DNA of 64,000 nucleotides from Aquimarina pacifica (GCF_000520955.1 NZ_JACC01000015.1:1-64000), one strand, 5' to 3'. Positions 28,109 through 36,014 are shown, counted from the first letter of the stretch. A program made the numbers and translations. The notes: generated by a model not told the origin, from the letters alone.

Positions 28109-28744
28109 TTATTTTCCGAAGAGGCCACCTAATAATCCACCTAGTCCGCTTTTTTTACCGCTACCACTAAGTAACATCCCGGCAACATCATCGATAATAC
28201 TTCCGTCTCCATCAGAATCTAAGAATGATTCAATCAGCGATTGTTGTTTAGAACCTGTTCCTCCGCCTAACATTCCGCCAAGTAAACTGCTTAATCCATT
28301 AGCATCACTCACGTTATTTTGAGAAGCTTGTTTACCTAAAACACCCATTAATATAGGGGCAGCAACCTTAAGGATATTACCTACAGATCCAGCATCAATT
28401 CCTGATTTTTGACTTAAAGCACTTTCTACTGAGGCTTGTTTTCCTCCTAAAATATGACCTAATATACCTGCACCATCATCTGTAACACTTTGGTCTACAC
28501 CACCTTCAAATAATCCACCAAGGTTATCCAAAATACCGCCGCTGTGATTACCTGACAATGCACTTAATAATCCTGAGGCTCCTTCTGGTGTAGATGCATT
28601 TCGTTGCATAGCTCCCATTAAAACAGGCATTGCCATGCTTAATAATCCGCTTGTTTTGTCAGCAGATTGACCCGTTTGTGAGCTTACACCGCTAATAATT
28701 TGTTTACCCATTGGGCTATTTAAAAGATCTAAAATTCCAGACAT
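28109..28744 (-). CDS. DUF937 domain protein with EF-hand-like loop
   Basis: A 211-residue Gly/Ser-rich soluble protein. The DUF937 pattern appears twice: 'KTSGLLSMAMPVLMGAMQRN' at about residues 29-48 and NILKVAAPILMGVLGKQASQ at about 123-142. Gly-rich linkers (GGLFEGGVDQ, LLGGMLGGGTGSKQ) separate them. Near residue 177 is DSDGDGSIIDDVAG, which has the Asp spacing of a calcium-binding EF-hand or dockerin loop. The C-terminus is a GLGGLLGGLFGK tail. DUF937 relatives include YidB-like proteins of unknown function. Located downstream of serC-serA but separated by a terminator. Confidence 0.8.
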   Translation of the reverse strand: MSGILDLLNSPMGKQIISGVSSQTGQSADKTSGLLSMAMPVLMGAMQRNASTPEGASGLLSALSGNHSGGILDNLGGLFEGGVDQSVTDDGAGILGHILGGKQASVESALSQKSGIDAGSVGNILKVAAPILMGVLGKQASQNNVSDANGLSSLLGGMLGGGTGSKQQSLIESFLDSDGDGSIIDDVAGMLLSGSGKKSGLGGLLGGLFGK

Positions 28745-28860
28745 AGTTAATCGTTTTATATGTGAATTTAAAGTTACATTTTTTATCTCTAGAATAGAAA
28801 ATATGTGGATTTTATTTTGAGATATAATAGATGAAACTCTGTTTTAGTAGGATGAAATGT

Positions 28861-28897
28861 AAAAAGGGTCATTTTATTATCTAAAACGACCCTTTTT
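28861..28897 (-). terminator. Terminator of the serC-serA unit
   Basis: AAAAAGGGTC pairs with the complement ending in GACCCTTTTTT, with an AT-rich inner stem containing one mismatch. It lies 25 bases downstream of serA, and the T run follows on the minus strand. Confidence 0.7.
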
Positions 28898-28921
28898 TAT
28901 GTATGTAAATAATATGATTTT

Positions 28922-29878
28922 CTATTTCAAAATACTTATTATTTGATCTGCTAATTCTTGACCAATACGATCTTGAGCCTCTCCTGTAGCGGCACCTATA
29001 TGCGGAGTAAGTGAAACTCTTTTGTTCATTAATACTTGTACAGCTGGTGTTGGTTCACTTTCAAAAACATCAAGTCCTGCAAACGCTAGTTTACCTTTTT
29101 CTAACGCATCTATTAGTGCCACTTCATCAATTACACCACCTCGAGCTGCATTTACAATTCCTGCTCCATCTTTCATTTGTTCGATTTCAGGTTTACCGAT
29201 CACATATTCTTTTTGAGCAGGTACATGAAGTGTAAAGAAGTCTGCATTTTTAAGTACTTCTTCCTTCGAAACGGTCTTTATCTTTACATTTACTGACTGT
29301 CCGTCAAAAAACTCTAATGGGATATCTACCTCTTCTATAAAAGGGTCAAAAGCAATTACATTCATTCCTACACCAATTGCAATCTTTGCAGTCGCTTGTC
29401 CGATACGTCCAATACCAATAACACCCAGAGTTTTTCCTCTTAATTCTGTACCACCTGCATAGGCTTTTTTCAGGTTTTTAAATTTACTATCACCTTCTAA
29501 TGGCATGTTACGATTAGAATCATGTAAAAAACGTACACTACCATATAAATGTGCGAATACCAATTCTGCTACAGATCCTGATGAAGCAGCTGGAGTGTTA
29601 ATTACATGTAATCCTTTTTCACGAGCATAGGCTACATCGATATTATCCATTCCTACGCCACCACGTCCTATAATTTTTAGAGAAGGGCAATTATCAATTA
29701 TATCAGTTCTTACTTTGGTTGCACTACGAACAAGTAATACTGAAATTTCATTGTTATTAATATAATCAACCAATTGGTCTTGAGCAACTGTGGTTGTCAA
29801 AACTTCAAATCCTTCTTTCTGTAAGGCATCAATTCCGCTTTGTGATACTCCGTCGTTTGCTAGTACTTTCATTTCCAA
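28922..29878 (-). CDS. serA: D-3-phosphoglycerate dehydrogenase
   Basis: The first enzyme of serine synthesis; it oxidises 3-phosphoglycerate with NAD. The 318-residue short form has the Rossmann motif GVIGIGRIGQATAKIA, the substrate-binding 'VLLVRSATKVRTDIID' and the catalytic His in LTPHIGAATGEAQ. No ACT regulatory domain is present, so serine feedback through ACT is not expected. Start is either the ATG at 29878 (MEMKVL) or 29872 (MKVL); both share the same context. It follows serC after 99 bases with no terminator in between, giving a serC-serA unit. Confidence 0.9.
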   Translation of the reverse strand: MEMKVLANDGVSQSGIDALQKEGFEVLTTTVAQDQLVDYINNNEISVLLVRSATKVRTDIIDNCPSLKIIGRGGVGMDNIDVAYAREKGLHVINTPAASSGSVAELVFAHLYGSVRFLHDSNRNMPLEGDSKFKNLKKAYAGGTELRGKTLGVIGIGRIGQATAKIAIGVGMNVIAFDPFIEEVDIPLEFFDGQSVNVKIKTVSKEEVLKNADFFTLHVPAQKEYVIGKPEIEQMKDGAGIVNAARGGVIDEVALIDALEKGKLAFAGLDVFESEPTPAVQVLMNKRVSLTPHIGAATGEAQDRIGQELADQIISILK

Positions 29879-29977
29879 GTTTAATTTTTAACGTTAAGTT
29901 TTTTAGTTGGTTTGTCTTAACAATTTTTTGCAATAATTTTTTAAAAAAGCAAAATTTAATGCTAATAGTTTATGATG

Positions 29978-31045
29978 TTATGCTTTTCTTTCTAGTTCAT
30001 CCATAACCTCTACAAGAGCAGCTACACTGTCAATAGTCATTGCGTTGTACATACTTGCTCTGTAACCGCCGACACTTCTATGACCATTTACACCATTCAT
30101 TCCTGCTTCTTTGCACATAGAGTCGAATGTTTCTTTCAGATCTTCATTAACCAATGTAAATGTGGCATTCATATTAGACCTATCTTCTTCTACAGCAAAA
30201 CCTTTGAATAATGGGTTTACATCTATTTCAGAATATATAAGCTTTGCTTTTTTCTCATTTAGTTCTTCAATAGTTTCAATACCACCATTCTTTTTAAGCC
30301 ATCTCAAGGTAAGCATAGAAGTATATACTGCAAATACAGGAGGTGTGTTAAACATACTATCTTTACTAGCGTGGATGGAATAATCAAGCATCGAAGGGAT
30401 TTGACGGTTTACTTTACCAAGGATATCTTCTTTGATAACAACCAAAGTGGTTCCTGCAGGTCCCATATTTTTTTGAGCTCCAGCATATATCAAGCTAAAT
30501 TTAGAAAAATCAAGTTGTCTTGAAAAAATGTCACTACTCATATCACAAACTAAAGGAGCACTATCTGCAAAAGAAAAGTCTTTAATTTGTGTCCCAAAAA
30601 TAGTATTGTTGCTTGTGCAGTGTATATAATCTAGATCGCTTGGTACATTAATCCCTTTGGGGATGTAGTTAAAATTAGCATCTTTAGAAGAAGCTATTTC
30701 AATTACTTCTCCAAAAAGCTTTGCTTCTTTTATAGCTTTACTACTCCAACTCCCAGTATTTATATATCCGGCTTTGGATTGCAACAAATTATATGCAGCC
30801 ATAAGAAATTGTGTGCTTGCTCCTCCTTGAAGGAATAAAGCTTTATATCCTTTGCCTTCAAGGCCTAATAATTCTAAAGCTAAACTAGACGCTTCTTCCA
30901 TTACATTAACAAAATCCTTACTACGATGGGAGATTTCAATAATGGAAAGACCGGAGTTGTTAAAATTTAAAATAGCTTGAGAAGCTTCATTAAATACTTC
31001 TTGCGGCAAAATACAGGGTCCAGCGCTAAAATTGTGCTTTTTCAT
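29978..31045 (-). CDS. serC: Phosphoserine aminotransferase
   Basis: A PLP enzyme converting 3-phosphohydroxypyruvate to phosphoserine. The 355-residue protein begins MKKHNFSAGPCILPQEVF, with the PLP lysine in IYAGAQKNMGPAGTTLV, FLQGGASTQFLMAAYNLL, 'HCTSNNTIFGTQIKDF', and the C-terminal GVNGHRSVGGYRASMYNA. Normal length and complete. A near-consensus -7 element (TCATTTTG on the minus strand, about 31110-31117) lies some 65 bases upstream. Confidence 0.95.
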   Translation of the reverse strand: MKKHNFSAGPCILPQEVFNEASQAILNFNNSGLSIIEISHRSKDFVNVMEEASSLALELLGLEGKGYKALFLQGGASTQFLMAAYNLLQSKAGYINTGSWSSKAIKEAKLFGEVIEIASSKDANFNYIPKGINVPSDLDYIHCTSNNTIFGTQIKDFSFADSAPLVCDMSSDIFSRQLDFSKFSLIYAGAQKNMGPAGTTLVVIKEDILGKVNRQIPSMLDYSIHASKDSMFNTPPVFAVYTSMLTLRWLKKNGGIETIEELNEKKAKLIYSEIDVNPLFKGFAVEEDRSNMNATFTLVNEDLKETFDSMCKEAGMNGVNGHRSVGGYRASMYNAMTIDSVAALVEVMDELERKA

Positions 31046-31262
31046 GTGCTAAATGTTTGTTGTTTCTTAATATCCACATTGGAATCTTTAACGATTACAG
31101 TTATAAAAATGCAAAATGATAATCGTTTAGGTTTCGTTAGTAGTTTATTATTGTTAATTATGTTTCTTTATGTCTTTTTGTGAAATAATTTAATATATCA
31201 GAAAAAACATCACAAAGGTGCTAATAATCTGATACAAATTCATCATCAAAATGATAAATTAT

Positions 31263-32324
31263 TTAAATAATTTTTGTTAAAAAATTAATGGTATCGATGC
31301 CATCAGCATAATCCCAAAGCTGTGGTTCTTGTGATTGCCCGAACTCAATGCTTTTAGTAGGTATATTGTGACCTACGATACATTGTATTTTTTCGGTATC
31401 GGTTTCTAATTTTTTGTATACTTCATCGAGCGTTTCATAAGTTTCATAAAATAAAGAACCAATAGGAGAGCTGTAGCTTACATCTTCTTTAAGAATTAAA
31501 AACCCATTTTCAAATAGTTTAAAATTACTCATCAAATAGACGGCTTTATTGTAATCATAGTTATTTGCATATTTCGCATTATTGATTATTGAATGATATG
31601 GGTAAATAGATTCAAAAAAGAAATTGAAATTATAGTCTTTTGGCACCATTATTTTTGAGACACTCCTACAACCCAAACCAAAGTATCTGAAAATGTCTTC
31701 ACCCAGTAACTTAAGTTGAGACGCCGTTTCTTGACCAGTAAGAATTGCAATAGAATTTCTGTTTTTACGAATTATATTAGGGACTTTACCAAAATAATAC
31801 TCAAAATATCTTGCAGTGTTATTACTTCCTGTGGCAATTATACCGTCAAAATTTTGCAATCTATCTTCGGTAAAGGTGATACGCTCTTTAAATCTTGGTT
31901 CTATAGAGATTAAATAACTTGCCAAAAATGGAAGAAGTTTATTATCACTCGAAGATTGTTTTATTACTACTTTATGCCCAGTAATTAGAGTCGACAAGAA
32001 ATCATGAAATCCAACCAAAGGAATATTTCCCGCCATAATAATACCAATAGTTTTTGGTTGTACAGTGCCAATGTTATATCTAGATAGCCAGTTTGTTAAA
32101 TTCTTTTCTGTCAATGCATTTGCCCATTGTTCTATTGCAAAAATAACATTGTCCTCTGTAAACCATCCATTATAGTGCACGGCACTCGTTATTTTGTTCG
32201 ACATTTCTTCAAAAAAAACGTCATTGCCAATAATGTTGTTAACCTTCTTATTACCAGATGATTTGAATTGGGTTAAGAACTTTCCTAGCTCACAAAAAGC
32301 CGTTACTCGATCATTTAATAGCAT
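31263..32324 (-). CDS. LuxC-like acyl-CoA reductase family protein
   Basis: This 353-residue protein belongs to the LuxC/acyl-CoA reductase branch of the aldehyde dehydrogenase superfamily. It has TIGIIMAGNIPLVGFHDFL, 'TGHKVVIKQSSSDNKLLPF', DGIIATGSNNTARYFEYYF, RNSIAILTGQET, and the probable catalytic Cys in FRYFGLGCRSVSKIMVP. It is shorter than LuxC (about 480 residues) but typical of Bacteroidetes members. Bioluminescence is not implied, since no luxABDE genes are here. The physiological acyl substrate is unknown. It is transcribed divergently from the ferredoxin gene with only 65 bases between, a neighbourhood that hints at shared redox function. Confidence 0.85.
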   Translation of the reverse strand: MLLNDRVTAFCELGKFLTQFKSSGNKKVNNIIGNDVFFEEMSNKITSAVHYNGWFTEDNVIFAIEQWANALTEKNLTNWLSRYNIGTVQPKTIGIIMAGNIPLVGFHDFLSTLITGHKVVIKQSSSDNKLLPFLASYLISIEPRFKERITFTEDRLQNFDGIIATGSNNTARYFEYYFGKVPNIIRKNRNSIAILTGQETASQLKLLGEDIFRYFGLGCRSVSKIMVPKDYNFNFFFESIYPYHSIINNAKYANNYDYNKAVYLMSNFKLFENGFLILKEDVSYSSPIGSLFYETYETLDEVYKKLETDTEKIQCIVGHNIPTKSIEFGQSQEPQLWDYADGIDTINFLTKII

Positions 32325-32330
32325 CTCTTA

Positions 32331-32362
32331 TTTGTTTATCACTAGTTTAGGAGTTATTTTTG
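32331..32362 (+). promoter_or_regulatory. Promoter of the ferredoxin gene
   Basis: TTTG at 32331-32334 and TATTTTTG at 32355-32362 are separated by 20 bases, an exact Bacteroidetes housekeeping-sigma promoter (TTG-N19/20-TAnnTTTG). Transcription should begin around 32368-32370, about 20 bases before the ATG at 32390. Confidence 0.75.
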
Positions 32363-32389
32363 TTGTGCAAATTTAGAATAAAAAAAGCT

Positions 32390-32737
32390 ATGGCAATTAT
32401 AATAACAGATGAATGTATAAATTGTGGTGCATGTGAACCAGAATGCCCTAATACAGCAATTTATGAGGGTGCAGATGATTGGAGATATTCTGATGGTACG
32501 GATTTAGAGGGAGATGTAGTTCTGCCTGGAGGTAAAGAAGTGAATGCAGATGAGTCACAAGAACCTGTAAGTGACGAAGTATACTACATAGTTCCGGATA
32601 AATGTACAGAATGTAAAGGGTTTCATGAAGAGCCACAATGTGCGGCGGTATGCCCAGTAGATTGTTGTGTTCCTGACGAAGATGTGGTAGAAACAGAAGA
32701 ATTTTTGTTAGAGAAACAAAGTTTTATGCATAAATAG
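32390..32737 (+). CDS. 4Fe-4S dicluster ferredoxin
   Basis: A 115-residue electron carrier beginning [20 protein letters not shown]. The first cluster motif CxxCxxCxxxCP is at residues 9-20. The second, [18 protein letters not shown], has the longer CxxCx8CxxxC spacing of the chromatium-type 2[4Fe-4S] ferredoxins. Between them is an acidic insertion ([20 protein letters not shown]). The start is placed at the ATG after the promoter; the longer frame from 32360 overlaps the promoter region. It is divergent from the LuxC-like reductase gene and may supply electrons to unlinked enzymes. Confidence 0.92.
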   Translation: MAIIITDECINCGACEPECPNTAIYEGADDWRYSDGTDLEGDVVLPGGKEVNADESQEPVSDEVYYIVPDKCTECKGFHEEPQCAAVCPVDCCVPDEDVVETEEFLLEKQSFMHK

Positions 32738-32758
32738 TTTCTTGTTAAAAAATATTTT

Positions 32759-32787
32759 TAAAAACCTGTCTTATGGCAGGTTTTTTT
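32759..32787 (+). terminator. Terminator of the ferredoxin gene
   Basis: AAAACCTG and its complement CAGGTTTT enclose an eight-base loop and are followed by a T run, 21 bases after the ferredoxin stop. Confidence 0.8.
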
Positions 32788-32849
32788 GTGGTCCTTTTTT
32801 AATTTTAGTAACTTATACCGATTTAACCTCAAATCTAAAATATCTAATT

Positions 32850-33440
32850 ATGAAAAAAACAGTATTCTTAATCTTTTTTGCAGTAATCTCTTTTGCGTCA
32901 TATGGACAATATCGATGGGAAGTCACCGGTGGAGCCACTTTTTCAAAACTAAACCTTGATAATACTGAAACTACAGCCGGAGCAGGTTTTTTTGTTAATG
33001 CGGGTTATGGTTATGTAATGGGTTTTAGGGCCGCGACAAGTATTGTTTTTTCTTTGGACCTACTGCAGCGAACTAGCGAAATAGAAGGTCTAGGGGATGC
33101 AGAAACACTTCAGGTTGGTTTTAATCCTAAGTTTAGGTATCTAATGGGGAGTGGTAAAGACAGGTTTAGAGCATTTCTTAATGTTGGACCTTCTTTTAGA
33201 GTAAATACAAAATTTGAGATAGCAGGAGAAGAACTCGAAGATGGAGAATTTGAAAATTTAGTTATTGGTGGTGTCTATGGAGCTGGTTTTTCTCAAATGA
33301 TTGGAGAAATGTTTGATATTATGGCCGAAGTAGGAGTGATGAATGATTTTGTTGATAATATAGTAGATACGAATAGTAAGTTTTTTGATATTTATGCAAG
33401 GGTCGGTGTTCGGTTTAGAATATACGATGCTAGAAGATAA
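32850..33440 (+). CDS. Outer-membrane beta-barrel protein (PorT-like fold)
   Basis: This 196-residue protein has a signal peptide (KKTVFLIFFAVISFASYGQ) and an all-beta mature part with alternating hydrophobic strands (RWEVTGGATFSKLNL, GAGFFVNAGYGYVMGFR, FRAFLNVGPSFRVNT) ending in the barrel-type C-terminal strand VGVRFRIYDARR. The ATG at 32850 is used because it starts the signal peptide; the frame is open further upstream through the ferredoxin terminator. Small outer-membrane barrels of this kind are numerous in flavobacteria. No specific function can be given. Confidence 0.8.
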   Translation: MKKTVFLIFFAVISFASYGQYRWEVTGGATFSKLNLDNTETTAGAGFFVNAGYGYVMGFRAATSIVFSLDLLQRTSEIEGLGDAETLQVGFNPKFRYLMGSGKDRFRAFLNVGPSFRVNTKFEIAGEELEDGEFENLVIGGVYGAGFSQMIGEMFDIMAEVGVMNDFVDNIVDTNSKFFDIYARVGVRFRIYDARR

Positions 33441-33483
33441 TTCTAAGTTTTGTGAGCTAGTAGTTTCTTAACAATAATATACT

Positions 33484-33525
33484 AAAACAGATAAACCCTG
33501 ATGCAAATCAGGGTTTATCTGTTTT
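33484..33525. terminator. Bidirectional terminator
   Basis: Nineteen-base perfect arms (AAAACAGATAAACCCTGAT and complement) close a GCAA tetraloop, flanked by A/T runs on both sides. It separates the outer-membrane barrel gene (plus) from the convergent 123-residue protein gene (minus). Confidence 0.88.
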
Positions 33526-33594
33526 ATATCAAATTAGTATAGTCCTCCTCATTCTTTTTATACCACTTGGATGGGATATACTTATCTAACCTTC

Positions 33595-33966
33595 TTAGTA
33601 TTCCATTAGAGCATCTCTATACTCTTTTAGGTCCGATATGTTCATTCTGTTGTTAAGTTTCTTGGTAAGTGCAATCATATATTTTAAACTCTCTACAGGA
33701 TCGCTCGCACCACTATCTTGAGAATCTAATGATGCCTCCTCTTCTTCAACCGGCTCATCATCTGGAATTGGAATCAGAAATGAATCATTTTTTTCAATGT
33801 GTTCATAGGTGTATCTAAGTACTTTTACAACAAGAGGGATTTGCTCCTCAAGTGCATATGTTCTTAATTCTTTGATGTCGTCAATTAATGTATCAGAATT
33901 GATGCCAGTTTTTTCTAGATCTCCCAGAATTTTGTCGATTAACTTAATTGCTTTTTTATTTTCCAA
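33595..33966 (-). CDS. Conserved hypothetical acidic helical protein (123 residues)
   Basis: A small soluble protein starting MENKKAIKLIDKILGDLEKT. The N-terminal two-thirds is helical and heptad-like (IDDIKELRTYALEEQIPLVV, KVLRYTYEHIEKND). A very acidic linker follows (PIPDDEPVEEEEASLDSQDS), then a C-terminal helical hairpin (LKYMIALTKKLNNRMNISDLKEY...). No signal peptide or membrane segment. I do not recognise a family. The clean start and convergent terminator support it as a real gene. Confidence 0.7.
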   Translation of the reverse strand: MENKKAIKLIDKILGDLEKTGINSDTLIDDIKELRTYALEEQIPLVVKVLRYTYEHIEKNDSFLIPIPDDEPVEEEEASLDSQDSGASDPVESLKYMIALTKKLNNRMNISDLKEYRDALMEY

Positions 33967-34508
33967 AAGAGTAAAATTATATGATGATTAAATGCTAATG
34001 ACTGCAAATTTAATTTTTTCCTCAATTAAGAGAAGTTAATTAGTGATATTTATTTAAAATTTATTCGTTTTTTTTGTTTGCAATATTTTAACACAGACAT
34101 CTTGTTGTTGTTTAATTTGCTGTTTTTCAGTGAATTATACGTTAAAAAACTCTTAAGTGTTACTATTCCTGCTAAAGTTTGAGGTAAAACCGTAACCGCA
34201 TATGCTATAAACCTCTTTATCTTTGACAGGTATTCCAATTACAATTTTTCCCTTACTTTTTTTGTTTTCCCCAACACTTACCTCCTTAATCCTAAGGAGG
34301 TAAGTTCTTCGTTTACATATAGCTTATCAAAGGGTACCGAGTTAATATTTTAGTTACCAGATGTTATTGAAGTATTTGAATAGTCTATAATTGTACGTTT
34401 AAATATATAATTGAATCTTTTTAAAAATAATTTTAATAACTCTGAAAATTAGTAGTTTCTTTGTCTTTTAGAGTTTTATGGTATGTCAAGTGTCATAATA
34501 TCAACAGG
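33967..34508. other. Intergenic region containing a perfect hairpin, no gene seen
   Basis: About 540 AT-rich bases between miaE and the acidic helical protein gene, both minus strand. The one open frame inside (34050-34238) lacks protein-like composition. A stable hairpin lies at 34276-34305 (listed separately). No RNA family was recognised. Confidence 0.4.
34276..34305. repeat. Perfect inverted repeat with AAGGAGGT core
   Basis: Thirteen-base perfect arms, ACTTACCTCCTTA and its complement, enclose an ATCC loop. Both strands therefore carry AAGGAGGTAA, the anti-SD complement, within a stem. It lacks a clear T run on either side and sits 204 bases beyond miaE, so it is not a typical terminator. 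Its function is unknown. Confidence 0.5.
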
Positions 34509-35090
34509 CTATCCATGAATAGTTTCCTTATTTCCCAGGGATTTCATGATCTCTGCCTCGAAAACAAGAAGTTCTTGCCACTTTTTGTCGACTTCTTTAC
34601 GATCACCATATTGTCTAGCAAAATTTAAAAACATCGTATAGTGGTTCGCCTCACTAACCATAAGGCTTTTATAAAATTCGGCAAGTTCTTTATCCTTTAG
34701 CTCTTCAGAAAGTAGTTTAAAACGCTCACAACTTCTTGCTTCTATTAAAGCTGCATATAAAAGTCGATGAACAAGCTGTGTTGTTCTATTTCCTCCTTTA
34801 GGGAAAAAAGTAAGTAATTTAATAACATAATCATCTTTTCGATCTCTACCAAGTATATAGCCTCTATCAATAATTTTGTCATGAACCATTTTAAAATGGC
34901 TTATTTCTTCTTTTACTAATTTTGTCATTTCCTGAACCAAATCGGTATATTCGGGAAAACTTACAATAAGTGATATAGCCGTAGAGGTTGCTTTTTGTTC
35001 ACAGTAGGCATGATCTGTAAGAATTTCTTCAATATTTTTTTCAACGATATTTACCCATCTTGGGTCTGTAGGAAGTTTTAGGCCGAGCAT
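34509..35090 (-). CDS. miaE: tRNA-(ms2io6A)-hydroxylase
   Basis: A non-haem di-iron enzyme that hydroxylates the isopentenyl group of ms2i6A37 in tRNA. The 193-residue protein is a ferritin-like four-helix bundle with the expected iron ligands: Glu in 'ILTDHAYCEQKATSTAIS', ExxH in LVKEEISHFKMV, Glu in LIEARSCERFKLL and ExxH in VSEANHYTMFL. It starts MLGLKLPTDPRWVNIVEKN, as in other members. Single gene; no miaA or miaB nearby. Confidence 0.9.
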   Translation of the reverse strand: MLGLKLPTDPRWVNIVEKNIEEILTDHAYCEQKATSTAISLIVSFPEYTDLVQEMTKLVKEEISHFKMVHDKIIDRGYILGRDRKDDYVIKLLTFFPKGGNRTTQLVHRLLYAALIEARSCERFKLLSEELKDKELAEFYKSLMVSEANHYTMFLNFARQYGDRKEVDKKWQELLVFEAEIMKSLGNKETIHG

Positions 35091-35323
35091 AGTCTAATTG
35101 TTATAGTATAATTTACTACAAAATTAGATAAAACAATTCGAAAAAGGGGGTAATTGTAAAATGAAGAATATTTTTTGAAAGAAATATGAGGACTTTTACC
35201 TCCTCTGATGCGCTCCTTTTTTGGATTTGATTTTAGAAAAAAGTAATCTTAACATCGTAAGTCTTAGCAAATAATTTTGATGGAATTTAGTGGACTTATG
35301 AGTATATAAAAAGTTTGTGAAAT

Positions 35324-35355
35324 AGAAGCTGTTTAGATTGATGTAAACAGCTTCT
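35324..35355 (-). terminator. Hairpin downstream of Cys-rich peptide gene A
   Basis: Twelve-base perfect arms (AGAAGCTGTTTA and complement) around an eight-base loop, 21 bases beyond the stop of the minus-strand peptide gene. The U-tract is weak, but position and stem support a terminator. Confidence 0.6.
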
Positions 35356-35376
35356 ATAATTATAACGGTTTCTTAC

Positions 35377-35568
35377 CTATGACCAAAGGCATATTCCGCT
35401 ACGCATGCATCGACCGTAATCAGTATAGATTCCGAATTGGTCAGACTGTGTACACTGACTACCATTTTGAGAACAAGTCGGTCTTACGCTCGAAGCACCT
35501 TTGATGTCCTCTTTCTGTTGTTTTGATAATGTTTGAACATTATTAATACTTAAAATGTTTTTTAACAT
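35377..35568 (-). CDS. Short Cys-rich leader-type peptide A (RiPP/bacteriocin-like precursor)
   Basis: The 63-residue product starts MLKNILSINNVQTLSKQQKE and continues DIKGA. This resembles the Bacteroidetes double-Gly-type leader (hydrophobic N-terminus, LSKxxQKxIxG motif, small residue after Gly24). The remaining 38 residues are polar with four Cys (32, 39, 54, 60) and Ser/Thr residues, ending SGICLWS. I use the ATG at 35568, because it aligns exactly with that of the paralogue next door. The longer frame to 35616 is not conserved. Its leader, 5' flank and last residues match peptide B, while the middle differs. Export and maturation are inferred from the leader type; no processing genes are adjacent. 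Confidence 0.65.
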   Translation of the reverse strand: MLKNILSINNVQTLSKQQKEDIKGASSVRPTCSQNGSQCTQSDQFGIYTDYGRCMRSGICLWS

Positions 35569-35594
35569 GATTGTTTTTTTTGAGTTTGAATTAA

Positions 35595-35642
35595 GTGAAC
35601 ATTTAAAGACACTCACAATTTGTGTCTACTCTTGCAAGAATG
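35595..35642 (-). repeat. 48-bp upstream direct repeat, copy A
   Basis: This 48-base block upstream of peptide gene A recurs with a single mismatch at 35967-36014 upstream of peptide gene B. On the minus strand copy A contains AGACAC and GTGTCT arms around CACAAATTGTG, which is itself a palindrome. It may be a promoter/operator or simply duplicated DNA. I could not place a clean TAnnTTTG in it. Confidence 0.7.
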
Positions 35643-35720
35643 TTTTTTAATCTATTGATAGATACTTATTGTATTCAATGTTGACTATAGGATGTAAATA
35701 TTCGAGAGGTTAAATAGGCT

Positions 35721-35757
35721 AAGGAGCTGCTAGTAAATTAAATATTGACAGCTCCTT
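35721..35757 (-). terminator. Terminator between the two Cys-rich peptide genes
   Basis: Nine-base arms AAGGAGCTG and CAGCTCCTT with a 19-base AT-rich loop, 14 bases after the stop of peptide gene B. With the repeated upstream block of gene A, this suggests that each peptide gene is a separate transcription unit. Confidence 0.6.
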
Positions 35758-35770
35758 AAGATTATTTATA

Positions 35771-35938
35771 CTAGTACCAAAGGCAGGATCCATTGCTTAA
35801 GCGACGTCCGGCATCACAAATTAGGACTCCAGAATAATACATGCAACACTGGTTTGATGACGTTGAACCAGTAATGTTCTCTTTTTGTTCTTTTGATAAT
35901 GTTTGAACATTATTTAAATTTAAAATGCTTTTTAACAT
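35771..35938 (-). CDS. Short Cys-rich leader-type peptide B (RiPP/bacteriocin-like precursor)
   Basis: The 55-residue product starts MLKSILNLNNVQTLSKEQKE and continues NITGS. It matches peptide A at 18 of the first 24 residues by eye. The putative core of about 30 residues has four Cys (31, 32, 41, 52) and ends NGSCLWY, against GICLWS in A. The Cys pattern and core length differ from A while leader and tail are kept, the usual behaviour of precursor peptide families. The start ATG at 35938 is aligned with the paralogue. What it becomes (disulfide peptide, lanthipeptide or other) cannot be read from sequence. Confidence 0.65.
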   Translation of the reverse strand: MLKSILNLNNVQTLSKEQKENITGSTSSNQCCMYYSGVLICDAGRRLSNGSCLWY

Positions 35939-35966
35939 GATTGTTTTTTTAAAATTTGAATTAGTA

Positions 35967-36014
35967 GTGAACATTTAAAGACACTCACAATTTGCGTCTA
36001 CTCTTGCAAGAATG
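35967..36014 (-). repeat. 48-bp upstream direct repeat, copy B
   Basis: Second copy of the block at 35595-35642, identical but for one base. In this copy the inner palindrome is disturbed (AGACGC in place of AGACAC on the minus strand). The distance to the downstream ATG is nearly the same in both copies (26 and 28 bases), so the leader architecture is preserved. Confidence 0.7.

Noticed and set aside
31263-32324. Bioluminescence (lux) operon
   Set aside because: Only a LuxC-like reductase is present; no luxA, luxB, luxD or luxE homologues nearby.
34050-34238. Open frame of 62 codons on the minus strand downstream of miaE
   Set aside because: Low-complexity Lys/Asn composition, no conserved motif, overlapping an otherwise empty AT-rich region; not supported as a gene.
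35568-35616. Longer N-terminus for Cys-rich peptide A (starting MSVFKC)
   Set aside because: The extension is not conserved in peptide B, whereas both share the internal MLK start and the leader that follows.
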